Of a stretch of DNA of 64,000 nucleotides, positions 52,052-60,521 are shown one piece after another (within the stretch, counting starts at the first letter, position 1; each line of letters opens with the position of its first letter). The DNA comes from G965216905 sp965216905 (GTDB lineage Bacteria; Actinomycetota; Acidimicrobiia; Spongiisociales; ZC4RG35): contig OZ244213.1 in the NCBI GenBank assembly GCA_965216905.1, positions 3,286,001 to 3,350,000 on the forward strand, given 5' to 3'. The notes beneath the pieces were generated by a model. The model saw nothing but the letters and a program-made list of their open reading frames with translations. It made no database searches and was not told the DNA's origin. Position numbers and translations under genes: made by a program.

Positions 52052-52810
52052 GTGACCCACCCCTCCATGCTCTACATCGCCCGGGTCGGGAACGGCGCCG
52101 CCGACACGGCGGCGTCGATGGCGCTGCTGCGGGCCGTCGAGGAAGGATCGCAGCCCGAGACGTTCCGTCTCCATCGGGCCACCCGGGTCGTCGCTTTCGG
52201 CGGGCAGGATGTCGTGGCGCCCGGCTACCGCGATGCGGTCGAGGCTGTCAGAGCCGCCGGCTTCCTCCCGGTCGAACGACTGGCCGGCGGCCGCGCGGCG
52301 GTCTTCCACGAAGGGACGGTGGCCTTCTCCTGGGCCACTCCCACCGACCAGCCCCGCCGTGACATCACCGCCCGGTTCCAGTGGATCTCCCACTTGCTGG
52401 CCGAGGCGCTCAACCGGCTCGGAGCCCGAGTCCGGGTCGGCGAGGTACCCGGCGAGTACTGCCCGGGAGCGTTCTCACTCAACATCGACGGCCGGTACAA
52501 GGTGATGGGTGTGGGTCAACGGCTCGTCCGGGGTGCGGCGCACGTCGGCGGGGTCATCGTCGTGTCGGGCGCAGGGGCGATTCGCGACGTCCTCGTCCCG
52601 GTCTACGAACACTTGGGGATCGACTGGCGGCCCGAAACCACCGGGTCTCTCGACATGGCCGTCCCCGACGTCACGGTGGCCGACGTGGTCGAGACCGTGG
52701 CGGCGGTTCTCTTCGAGGAGCGCGAGTCAATCGACATCGGCGAGCTCCCTCCGGAGATCGTCGCGGCCGGGACGGAAGGCGCCGCCCGCTTTCTGCCGGG
52801 AGGGAGATGA
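52052..52810 (+). CDS. Lipoate-protein ligase/biotin ligase-like protein
   Basis: A 252-residue protein of the BPL/LplA catalytic fold. FRLHRATRVVAFGGQD, the conserved ERLAGGRAAVFHEGTVAFSW (RxxGGGAVxH-like) and NIDGRYKVMGVGQRLVRGAAHVGGVIVV (KxxG lysine region) are visible. It would attach lipoate or octanoate to a carrier such as an E2 lipoyl domain; the E2 gene is 40 kb away in this window. GTG 52052 has GAGGA 6 nt upstream. Its stop overlaps the following fusion gene (ATGA, 52807-52810). Confidence 0.8.
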   Translation: MTHPSMLYIARVGNGAADTAASMALLRAVEEGSQPETFRLHRATRVVAFGGQDVVAPGYRDAVEAVRAAGFLPVERLAGGRAAVFHEGTVAFSWATPTDQPRRDITARFQWISHLLAEALNRLGARVRVGEVPGEYCPGAFSLNIDGRYKVMGVGQRLVRGAAHVGGVIVVSGAGAIRDVLVPVYEHLGIDWRPETTGSLDMAVPDVTVADVVETVAAVLFEERESIDIGELPPEIVAAGTEGAARFLPGGR

Positions 52811-53934
52811 TCCGAGCCATGCGGGTGCTTCTCATGAACGGACCGAATCTCAACCTGCTCGGCGAGCGCGAGCCCGCCACCTACGGGACGACCACGTTGG
52901 CCGAGTTGGAGGACCGCGTGCGAGGCTGGGCCGGCGCCCTGAACATCGAGGTGGAGACCTTCCAATCGAACCACGAAGGCGAGTTGATCGACGTGTTGCA
53001 TGACGCCCGCCATCGACTCGATGGCGTCGTGTTCAACCCCGGCGCGTTCACCCACTCCTCGTACGCCCTCCACGACGCCATCGTGGCCTGCGGCATCCCG
53101 ACGGTGGAGGTCCACATCTCCAACGTCGAGGAGCGGGAGCCCTGGAGACGCCGATCGGTCATCCGCCCCGCCTGCGTCCACACCATCTACGGCCGCGGCA
53201 TCGACGGCTACCGGTGGGCCATCCGGCATCTGTTCCACTGGGCCGCCTGGCCGGTCAGTCGAGTTCGGTACGGGCCCCACCGGGACCAGTTCATCGACGT
53301 CCGGCGTCCGGACGCCCCCGACCCGCATCCGGTGGCGGTGCTGGTCCACGGTGGCTTCTGGCGACACATGTGGACGTACGACACCATCGAGTCCCTGGCC
53401 GTGGACCTGTGCCGGCGGGGCTACCTGACGGCCAACGTCGAGTACCGCCGGTCCACACCCGACGAACGCATCTCGCCAAGCGAGATGGTCGCCGATGTGG
53501 TGACGGCGACCGCGGCGGCCGGCTCGCTCGACGGGGTGGACGAGTCCGAGCGGCTCTTGGTGGGTCACTCGGCCGGAGGCCAACTCGCGGCGATGGCATC
53601 GCTCGAGGGGCCGCCCGCCACCGTGGTGGCCGCCGGGGCGGTCCTCGACCTCGAGTTGGCGGTGGAGCGGGACATCGGAGACGGAGCCGCTCGCGTCATG
53701 CTGGGCGACGAACCTCCGCGGCGCTGGTCTCCCCTCGCCCATGCCGACCAGATGGGTGGACTGGTCGTCGCACACGGTGGCCGGGACGACGCGGTGCCGA
53801 TCGAGCATGCCGAGCGAATGCTGGCCGCCCGCCCCGAGGCGACGGCGATCATCGACCCCGAAGCCGACCACTTCGACGTCCTCGAGCCCCGCTCGTCGAT
53901 CTGGTCGAGCGTGGCGGCCGTCCTCTCCGAGTAG
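52807..53934 (+). CDS. aroQ: Fusion: type II 3-dehydroquinate dehydratase + alpha/beta hydrolase
   Basis: A 375-residue single open frame. Residues 6-145 are a complete AroQ: MNGPNLNLLGEREP with Tyr 26 as catalytic base, FQSNHEGELID (52-62), NPGAFTHSSYALHDAI, EVHISNVEEREPWRR with His 103, and GRGIDGYRWAI. Residues about 155-375 form an alpha/beta hydrolase with HGGFW (181-185), nucleophile GHSAGG (253-258), an Asp in GGRDDAVPI and His in ADHFDV. AroQ dehydrates 3-dehydroquinate in the shikimate pathway and is normally about 145 residues alone. The second domain resembles kynurenine-formamidase-type esterases. No frameshift separates them. No other aro gene is nearby. Confidence 0.88.
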   Translation: MIRAMRVLLMNGPNLNLLGEREPATYGTTTLAELEDRVRGWAGALNIEVETFQSNHEGELIDVLHDARHRLDGVVFNPGAFTHSSYALHDAIVACGIPTVEVHISNVEEREPWRRRSVIRPACVHTIYGRGIDGYRWAIRHLFHWAAWPVSRVRYGPHRDQFIDVRRPDAPDPHPVAVLVHGGFWRHMWTYDTIESLAVDLCRRGYLTANVEYRRSTPDERISPSEMVADVVTATAAAGSLDGVDESERLLVGHSAGGQLAAMASLEGPPATVVAAGAVLDLELAVERDIGDGAARVMLGDEPPRRWSPLAHADQMGGLVVAHGGRDDAVPIEHAERMLAARPEATAIIDPEADHFDVLEPRSSIWSSVAAVLSE

Positions 53935-53936
53935 GG

Positions 53937-54560
53937 ATGACCGCCGACCCGGTTGTCGTGGCGGTCGTCGCCGGGATCACCGTGGCGACGACCGCCACCG
54001 TGGTGGCAACCGTGACCGGCCACCGGAGCCGCCCGCTGCTCAAGGCGATCGCCTCAGCCGGGTTCATGGCACTCGGCTTGCTCCAAGGCCCCGACTCGGT
54101 CTCCGAGTTGCTCGTTCTCGCCGGCCTTGGCGCCGGCGCCGTCGGCGACGTGGCACTGACCGGCCGCTCGCCGCGATCGTTCCTCGTCGGCATGGGGGCG
54201 TTTGCGCTCGGTCACCTCGCGTATGGCGTGGCGTGGGCTCCGGCCGCGACCGGGTCACCGCTTCTATGGGGGGTCGGTGCGGCGACGGCCACGGCGATTG
54301 GGACCGCCCGCTGGCTCCACCCCCACCTGCGGAGAGGTCTGCGCCGACCGGTCCTCGGCTACGTGGTGATCATCGCCGGGATGCTCGCCACCGCGATCGG
54401 GACGTGGACCCCGCTCGTCACGATCGGGGGAACACTGTTCGCGGCCTCCGACGTATTCGTCGCCCGGCAACGGTTCGTCGCGCCGCAAGCGGTCAACTCG
54501 ATACTCGGACTGCCCGCGTACTACCTCGCCCAGGTGATGATCGCCCTCTCCATCGGCTGA
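53937..54560 (+). CDS. YhhN/TMEM86-family membrane protein
   Basis: A 207-residue protein that is almost entirely hydrophobic, with about 7-8 membrane segments. The segment PLLKAIASAGFMALGLL and the later LGAGAVGDVAL are characteristic of the YhhN family, whose animal members are lysoplasmalogenases. The acidic residue in GDVAL and the Asp in ASDVFVARQRF are conserved candidates for activity. It starts 2 nt after the fusion gene's stop and is probably cotranscribed with it. Confidence 0.8.
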   Translation: MTADPVVVAVVAGITVATTATVVATVTGHRSRPLLKAIASAGFMALGLLQGPDSVSELLVLAGLGAGAVGDVALTGRSPRSFLVGMGAFALGHLAYGVAWAPAATGSPLLWGVGAATATAIGTARWLHPHLRRGLRRPVLGYVVIIAGMLATAIGTWTPLVTIGGTLFAASDVFVARQRFVAPQAVNSILGLPAYYLAQVMIALSIG

Positions 54561-54730
54561 GCCAGGCCGGCCACCGGGCTCTGATGCGTCGCCGCATGAC
54601 CCACCGAAGGATCGTCAGATGACTTGTCGCGTGCCGCGACCACCCCGTATGCTTGCCCCGGTCGCGTCGACAGGCATCCGAACGGGTGCCGCTGGGCTGG
54701 CAATGGTCGACGGGGCGGCGGAGAGAACCA

Positions 54731-55309
54731 ATGAAACATCATCGAATCGCTCTGGTGACAGGGTGGATGGTGGTGTCTCTGTTGGCGGTGGCCGGGTTTG
54801 CGAACTTCACGGCGCCGCAGAGCGGAGCACCTGCGGAGACGGGGGTCTTCACGGCAGCGCCGGATCTGGGATCCGACGCCGGCGCAGTGTCCGCACTGGT
54901 CTTCAGCTACGCCGTCGACGGCGAAGTCCCAATCCCGTCGGCGACGGCGCCGGCATTCGCCACCACCACCACGACCGCGCCCGACACGTCGGAGCGGTCG
55001 GCCACCACCTTCGTCCGATCCGCCGCTCTCACCGAGGCCGAGGTACGCGAGATCGTCATGGCGGTCTTTCCGGCAGACAGCGTGGGTCGGGCGGTCAGGG
55101 CGGCATGGTGCGCGTCGGCGTTCAACCCGGAGGCCATCTCCAGCGGCGACGGTGGCTTCGGGCTGTTCCAGATCCCGGCCGAACGCTGGAGCGAGTACTC
55201 GACGGCCGCCTCCGTCGAAGGCTCCGACATCCTCGACCCGGTGGCCAATGCCACCGTCGCCGCCTGGATGGTCCAGAACCTCGGCTGGTCCAGCCTCGGC
55301 TGTTCCTGA
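54731..55309 (+). CDS. Secreted lysozyme/transglycosylase-like protein lacking the usual catalytic Glu
   Basis: A 192-residue protein with an N-terminal signal or anchor (residues about 6-26) and a Thr/Ala/Pro-rich linker to about residue 92. The C-terminal domain has the lysozyme-like pattern WCASAFNPEAISSGDGGFGLFQIP. SLT-type transglycosylases have E-S-x-F-x-P here; this protein has Ala 128 instead of the Glu. The rest of the pattern and the LDPVANATVAAWM helix are kept. Two cysteines (127 and near the C-terminus) may pair. GGAGAG supports ATG 54731. The 170-nt gap upstream shows no clear element. Confidence 0.65.
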   Translation: MKHHRIALVTGWMVVSLLAVAGFANFTAPQSGAPAETGVFTAAPDLGSDAGAVSALVFSYAVDGEVPIPSATAPAFATTTTTAPDTSERSATTFVRSAALTEAEVREIVMAVFPADSVGRAVRAAWCASAFNPEAISSGDGGFGLFQIPAERWSEYSTAASVEGSDILDPVANATVAAWMVQNLGWSSLGCS

Positions 55310-55595
55310 CGGCCGCCCCGAGCCAGCTTCCCGCCCGAGCCGGACGACGCCCGCCGCCCTCCTCCGCTCAGGATCGGACGTGGGTGGACTCGGGTACACG
55401 AGAAAAGCTGTCTATGATCTATGCCGCTCGGGTGGAGATCGTTTCATGGCTCTGCCAAAGGGCGCTCCCCGCCTCGAGCACAACGGATGGCGTGGTCCAC
55501 TCGGCCCTCGGCCACCTCGGTCGTCGGTCGTTGGTTCCCGTCCCGTGCAAGGCTGTGGCGACGCCACAGCGAATCAAGCTAGGAGGAAACCCATC
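55310..55595 (+). promoter_or_regulatory. Leader region of the peptide transporter operon
   Basis: This 286-nt gap has no convincing gene. TATGAT at 55413-55418 is a possible -10, though no good -35 is seen 17 nt upstream. A perfect 8-bp hairpin GCTGTGGC-gac-GCCACAGC lies at 55552-55570, followed 10 nt later by the strong ribosome binding site AGGAGG (55581-55586). If the -10 is right, the leader is about 170 nt long, which leaves room for regulation. I recognise no known riboswitch. Confidence 0.4.
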
Positions 55596-57371
55596 GTGAG
55601 AACGACTGGCAAATGGCGCTTGCTCGCGCTCTTTGCGGTGTTTGCAATGGTCCTGGCGGCGTGTGGAACCGATGACGCCGTCGACACGACCGCAGCACCG
55701 GAGGAGGCGGCCGCGACCGATGAACCGGCCGAAGAACCGACCGAGGAGCCATCCGAGGAGACCGAGCCGCCCGCCGAAGAGCCCGCCGAAGGCGGAGGCG
55801 GAATCGTCTCGACCTACATCGGTGAGCCCGAGTGGCTTCAGCCCGCCAACACCAACGAGTCCGAGGGCAGTGCCGTCCTGGCCGCCCTATTCACAGGACT
55901 GATCGAGAGCGATCCGGTCACGAGCGAGCCGACCTTCACCGGTGTGGCCGAGTCGATCACCTCCGACGATGGTGGTCTGACCTGGAACGTGGCACTCCGC
56001 GAAGGCTGGACCTTCCACGACGGCACCCCGGTGAACGCCAGCTCGTTCGTCGATGCCTGGAACTACGCCGCATACGGTCCCAACGCCGCCCAGGTGTCGG
56101 GCTTCATGGCCCCGATCGCCGGCTATGCGGACCTCCAGTGTGGAACCGTCACGCAGACCAACGACGACGGCGAGGACGAGGAAGTCGCCGACTGTGAGGG
56201 CGCACCGCCCGCAGCCGACGCTCTGAGTGGGCTCGAGGTCGTCGACGACCTGAACTTCACGGTCACGCTCAATGAGGCCGAGTCGTTCTTCCCGCAGCGT
56301 CTCGTGTACACCGCGTACTATCCGGCGCCGCAGGCGTTCTTCGACGATCCGGCCGCCTTCAACGAGCAGCCCATCGGCAACGGACCGTTCATGATGGACG
56401 GCGCCTGGGAGCATGATGTCCGCATCATGACCACGGCCTATCCCGACTACGCCGGCGAGAACGCTGCCCAGATCGAGGGCCTCGAGTTCCGCATCTACGA
56501 GGACGTCAACACCGCCATCAACGACCTCGAGGCCGGAAACCTCGACATCGTCGACGCAGTGGTGGCCGAGCGCCTCGACGAGGTGAAGGGCATCGTCCCC
56601 AACTTCGGTGAGTCGCCGAGCTCGTCGATCAACTACATCGGACTGCCCAGCTACGTGGGCTATCTCGAGGACGTGCGCATCCGCCAGGCCCTCTCGATGG
56701 CCATCGACCGTGAGGCGCTGGTCAGCAGTCCGATCTTCAACGGCACCCGTCAGGCGGCCCACAACCTCCTCTCGCCGGTCATCCCCGGTTACGAGGACGA
56801 CGTCTGCCCGGCGTGGAACTACGACCCCGAGGGCGCCAAGGCGCTGTGGGACGAGGCCGGTGGCATCACCGAGCCGATCACGTTCTGGTTCAACAGTGGC
56901 GCCGGTCACGACCAGTGGGTCGAGGCCGTGGTCAACTTCTGGGCCCAGAACCTGGGTCTGGACGTTGCGAGCGTGTCCTTCGAGCAGCTCGACTTCGCGG
57001 ATTACCTCCCGAAGATCGACGGTCGAGAGATCACCGGTCCGTTCCGTCTCGGTTGGGGCATGGACTACCCGCACCCGCAGAACTACCTCCAGCTTCTGCT
57101 GGACAGCCGGTTTGCGGCGCCCGTGGGTTCCAACTCCTCGATCTATGAGAACCCCGACTTCGATGCCAAGATCGACGAGGCCAACGCGCAGACCGACATC
57201 AACGACGCGCTCCCCCTCTACCAAGAGGCTGCGGAGATTGCCTGCAATGACGTTCCCGTCATCCCGATGTTCTACGGCTTGAACCAGTACGCCTGGAACG
57301 ACACCGTTGACAACGTGTACGTGGACGCATTCAGCCGGGTCGTCTACACCGACCTGACCACCACCGGCTGA
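55596..57371 (+). CDS. Peptide/oligopeptide ABC transporter substrate-binding lipoprotein
   Basis: A 591-residue family 5 solute-binding protein. The signal peptide ends in MVLAACG with the lipid-anchor Cys at residue 23. A Glu/Pro/Thr-rich linker to about residue 70 follows, then the SBP_bac_5 domain (GLTWNVALREGWTFHDGTPVNASSFVDAW). It binds peptides or similar oligomers outside the membrane and hands them to the permeases encoded downstream. GTG 55596 has AGGAGG at good spacing. A strong hairpin follows the gene, a common way to make more binding protein than permease. Confidence 0.93.
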   Translation: MRTTGKWRLLALFAVFAMVLAACGTDDAVDTTAAPEEAAATDEPAEEPTEEPSEETEPPAEEPAEGGGGIVSTYIGEPEWLQPANTNESEGSAVLAALFTGLIESDPVTSEPTFTGVAESITSDDGGLTWNVALREGWTFHDGTPVNASSFVDAWNYAAYGPNAAQVSGFMAPIAGYADLQCGTVTQTNDDGEDEEVADCEGAPPAADALSGLEVVDDLNFTVTLNEAESFFPQRLVYTAYYPAPQAFFDDPAAFNEQPIGNGPFMMDGAWEHDVRIMTTAYPDYAGENAAQIEGLEFRIYEDVNTAINDLEAGNLDIVDAVVAERLDEVKGIVPNFGESPSSSINYIGLPSYVGYLEDVRIRQALSMAIDREALVSSPIFNGTRQAAHNLLSPVIPGYEDDVCPAWNYDPEGAKALWDEAGGITEPITFWFNSGAGHDQWVEAVVNFWAQNLGLDVASVSFEQLDFADYLPKIDGREITGPFRLGWGMDYPHPQNYLQLLLDSRFAAPVGSNSSIYENPDFDAKIDEANAQTDINDALPLYQEAAEIACNDVPVIPMFYGLNQYAWNDTVDNVYVDAFSRVVYTDLTTTG

Positions 57372-57399
57372 GCCGACTTCGGCACAACCACGTGGTTAG

Positions 57400-57431
57400 A
57401 GTGCGGGGTGGCCTTCGGGCCACCCCGCACT
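57400..57431 (+). terminator. Strong hairpin between binding-protein and permease genes
   Basis: A perfect 14-bp stem with a TTCG tetraloop (AGTGCGGGGTGGCC / GGCCACCCCGCACT), 29 nt after the binding-protein stop and without a T-tract. It probably stabilises the upstream message and attenuates readthrough. A 12-bp palindrome AACCACGTGGTT lies just before it at 57386-57397. The remaining leader to 57605 holds two small inverted repeats. Confidence 0.7.
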
Positions 57432-57605
57432 GCGTTGGGTCGCGAAGAGTTGGATCCGGCGGCGGGGAGCGTCGTGCCTGAGGTGGGTTTCGCCTCTGGG
57501 CCGGCAACTGCACAGGTCAGCGGCTGAGAGGGTTGGTGAGGATGCGCTACTCCGCGGGAAGGGCCCGAACGGGCCGGTACGAACCGGAACCAGGGAGCCC
57601 CGACC

Positions 57606-58532
57606 ATGGGTAGCTACCTGATCCGTCGCTCCCTGCAGTTCGTCCTCGTTTTCTTCGGGGCGACGCTGCTCATCTTCTTCCTGGTCTTTTCGATCCCCGG
57701 TGACCCGATCCGGGCGCTGGCCGGAGAGAAGCCCCTTCCCCCGTCCACGGTGCAGGCGCTTCGAGCCGAGTACCACCTGGATGACCCGTTCTTCGTCCAG
57801 TACTACGAGTACATGAAGGGGGTGTTCCAGGGGGATCTCGGCAAGACCTTCAACAACCGTCCGGTCACCGAGATCATCGGGGCGCGGTTCCCCAACACCG
57901 CTCGATTGGCGATCATGGCGTTCGTGATCGAGGTGATCATCGGATTGATCGCCGGGATCTGGGCCGGAATCAAGAAGGATGGCTTCATGGACTCCCTGGT
58001 GAAGGTGAGCACCGTGGCCGTGATCTCGATCCCCATCTTCGTTCTGGGATTCATGGCGGCCCTGCTCTTCGGGGTGAGACTCCGATGGCTGCCGGTGGCA
58101 GTCCCCAACCCGCCCACCTTCGTCGGGTATCTGCTTCCGGCCCTGGTCCTGGCCTCGACGTCGCTGGCGTACATCGCCCGGTTGACCCGAACCAGCCTGG
58201 TCGAGAATCTGCGGGCCGACTACGTCCGCACCGCCAAGGCCAAGGGGCTTTCCCGCACCCGGGTCACGGCGGTCCACACGTTCCGCAACTCACTGATCCC
58301 GGTGGTGACCTACCTCGGCATCGATCTGGGGGCGCTGATGGGCGGAGCCATCGTCACCGAGACGATCTTCAACGTGCCCGGCATCGGACGGGCGGTTTTC
58401 GAAGCCACCAGACGGCAAGAAGGCCCGGTGGTGGTCGGCATCGTCACGCTCCTGGTCGCCATCTACGCCATCTCCAACCTCGTCGTGGACGTGCTCTACG
58501 GCGTACTCGACCCGAGGATCCGTTATGAGTGA
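57606..58532 (+). CDS. dppB: Peptide ABC transporter permease (DppB-like)
   Basis: A 308-residue inner-membrane permease with an N-terminal membrane segment, a periplasmic-type loop (GEKPLPPSTVQALRAEYHLDDPFFVQYYEYMKGVFQGDLG) and five further segments. The EAA loop that docks the ATPases reads DYVRTAKAKGLSRTRV. GGGAG lies upstream of ATG 57606. Its stop overlaps the next permease gene by 8 nt (ATGAGTGA). Confidence 0.93.
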   Translation: MGSYLIRRSLQFVLVFFGATLLIFFLVFSIPGDPIRALAGEKPLPPSTVQALRAEYHLDDPFFVQYYEYMKGVFQGDLGKTFNNRPVTEIIGARFPNTARLAIMAFVIEVIIGLIAGIWAGIKKDGFMDSLVKVSTVAVISIPIFVLGFMAALLFGVRLRWLPVAVPNPPTFVGYLLPALVLASTSLAYIARLTRTSLVENLRADYVRTAKAKGLSRTRVTAVHTFRNSLIPVVTYLGIDLGALMGGAIVTETIFNVPGIGRAVFEATRRQEGPVVVGIVTLLVAIYAISNLVVDVLYGVLDPRIRYE

Positions 58533-59484
58533 CACCGTCGACGAGCGACCCCCGACCGAGGAAGCGGCGCCTCCTCGCGTGATCGCGGATCCGGAGATTC
58601 CACCCGGCGCCGCCGACGCCGAGGCGGTCGGCAAACCCGCCAGCCTGTGGAGTGATGCGTGGGCCGACCTCCGCCGCAAGCCGATCTTCATCGTGTCGGC
58701 GGTATTGATCCTGCTGATGATCACCATGGCGTTGTTTCCGCAGTTGTTCGCGTCGGCCGACCCGCGGGCGCAAGGAGCGTGCAACCTCAGCAACTCGCTG
58801 GTGCGGCCCAGCTCCGAGCACATCTTCGGGTATGACCTTCAGGGATGCGACTACTACACGCGCACGATCTACGGCGCCCGGACGTCGGTGTCGATCGGCG
58901 TGGTGGTCACCTTCTTCTCGGTGCTCATCGCCGTGTTCTTCGGTTCGATCGCCGGCTACTACGGCGGCGTGTGGGACGCCATCATTGCCCGGATCACCGA
59001 CATCTGGTTCGCCATCCCACTGATCCTGGCGGGAATCGCCTACCTCAATGCCCGGCCCCGGTCGTTCTTCAATGTGGCGTTCATCCTGATCGTGTTCGGA
59101 TGGCCGACGATGTTGCGGCTGATGCGATCGTCGGTGCTGGCGGCGCGTGACGCCGACTACGTCGACGCCGCCCGAGCACTCGGGGCATCGGACCGCCGCA
59201 TCATCATGCGTCACATCCTGCCCAACGGCATCACCCCGGTGATCGTGTATGCCACGATCTCGGTCGGAGTGATCATCGCCGCCGAAGCGACCTTGTCGTT
59301 CCTCGGGGTGGGTTTGCAGCTCCCGGCGATCTCGTGGGGGTTGATGATCTCGACGGCACAGAACCGGATCCTCACGGCTCCGCATCTGCTGTTCTTCCCG
59401 GGCATCTTCCTCAGCGTCACCGTCTTCTCATTCATCCTGATGGGCGACGCCCTTCGCGACGCCCTCGACCCGAAGCTGCGATGA
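58525..59484 (+). CDS. dppC: Peptide ABC transporter permease (DppC-like)
   Basis: A 319-residue permease. A charged N-terminal tail of about 50 residues precedes six membrane segments. The EAA loop DYVDAARALGASDRRIIMRHILPNG is intact, and the OppC-type N-terminal helix with DLRRKPIF is present. It forms the channel with DppB. Its stop overlaps the start of the first ATPase gene (ATGA, 59481-59484). Confidence 0.93.
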   Translation: MSDTVDERPPTEEAAPPRVIADPEIPPGAADAEAVGKPASLWSDAWADLRRKPIFIVSAVLILLMITMALFPQLFASADPRAQGACNLSNSLVRPSSEHIFGYDLQGCDYYTRTIYGARTSVSIGVVVTFFSVLIAVFFGSIAGYYGGVWDAIIARITDIWFAIPLILAGIAYLNARPRSFFNVAFILIVFGWPTMLRLMRSSVLAARDADYVDAARALGASDRRIIMRHILPNGITPVIVYATISVGVIIAAEATLSFLGVGLQLPAISWGLMISTAQNRILTAPHLLFFPGIFLSVTVFSFILMGDALRDALDPKLR

Positions 59485-60521
59485 GTATCAGAGTCATGGA
59501 ACCAACTCACAACGATCCCGAAGGCAACATCCCACTCCTCGAGGTCAAGGACCTCGAGGTCGAGTTCCGTATCCGAAGAGGCGTGGTCAAGGCCTCCAAC
59601 CTGGTCAGCTACAAGGTCGACTCCGGCGAGACCCTGGCGATCGTCGGCGAGTCCGGCTCCGGCAAGACCGTGAGCGCCCAGGCGATCATGGGCATCATCG
59701 ACAGTCCACCCGGTTTCGTCACCGGTGGCGAGATCCTCTACCGCGGCAAGGACCTGCTGAAGATGTCGGAGAAGGAACGGCGCGACATCCGTGGCGACCA
59801 CATCGCCATGATCTTCCAGGATGCGTTGACCGCACTCAACCCGGTCTACTCGGTCGGCTGGCAGATCGCCGAGATGTACCGCCAGCATCGGGGAACTTCG
59901 AAAACCGAGGCCATGAAGATGGCGGGCGAGCTGATGGACCGGGTGCGGATCCCCTCGGCCAAGGACCGCGTCAACTCGTATCCACACGAGTTCTCGGGAG
60001 GAATGCGACAGCGCGTCATGATCGCCATGTCGCTGGCGCTCGACCCGGACGTGCTCATCGCCGACGAGCCGACCACCGCGCTGGACGTGACGGTGCAGGC
60101 GCAGATCATGGAACTGCTGTCCGACCTCCAGAAGGACACCGGCATGGGTCTGATCCTGATCACCCATGACCTCGGGGTGGTGGCCGAGGTGGCAGACCGG
60201 GTGTCGGTGATGTACGCCGGCAAGATCGTGGAGACGGCCGACATCGAAGAGCTCTATGCCACGCCGGCCCATCCCTACACCCTGGGGCTGATGCGGTCGC
60301 TGGCGCGGCCCGACATCAAGGGCCAGCCGCTGGAGCCGATCGTCGGATCACCTCCCGACCTGCTGCAACTCCCGAGCGGCTGCTCGTTCCATCCGCGCTG
60401 TCAATTCGCCAAGCCGGTGTGCGTCAGCGACATTCCGGAGCGACGTCCGATCGCCCCGGGCCGGACCTCGGCGTGTCACTTCACCGAGGAGATCTTCGAA
60501 GGAGACCTCGTACATGGCTGA
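59481..60521 (+). CDS. dppD: Peptide ABC transporter ATPase (DppD-like)
   Basis: A 346-residue ATPase. Walker A GESGSGKT, Q-loop FQDALTALNPV, signature SGGMRQRV, Walker B LIADEPTTALD and the switch His in ITHDLG are all present. The C-terminal oligo_HPY region includes HPYTLGLM and a Cys cluster (CSFHPRCQFAKPVC) that in relatives can hold an iron-sulphur cluster. ATG 59481 overlaps the dppC stop; ATG 59496 is an alternative. Its stop overlaps dppF by 8 nt. Confidence 0.93.
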   Translation: MSIRVMEPTHNDPEGNIPLLEVKDLEVEFRIRRGVVKASNLVSYKVDSGETLAIVGESGSGKTVSAQAIMGIIDSPPGFVTGGEILYRGKDLLKMSEKERRDIRGDHIAMIFQDALTALNPVYSVGWQIAEMYRQHRGTSKTEAMKMAGELMDRVRIPSAKDRVNSYPHEFSGGMRQRVMIAMSLALDPDVLIADEPTTALDVTVQAQIMELLSDLQKDTGMGLILITHDLGVVAEVADRVSVMYAGKIVETADIEELYATPAHPYTLGLMRSLARPDIKGQPLEPIVGSPPDLLQLPSGCSFHPRCQFAKPVCVSDIPERRPIAPGRTSACHFTEEIFEGDLVHG

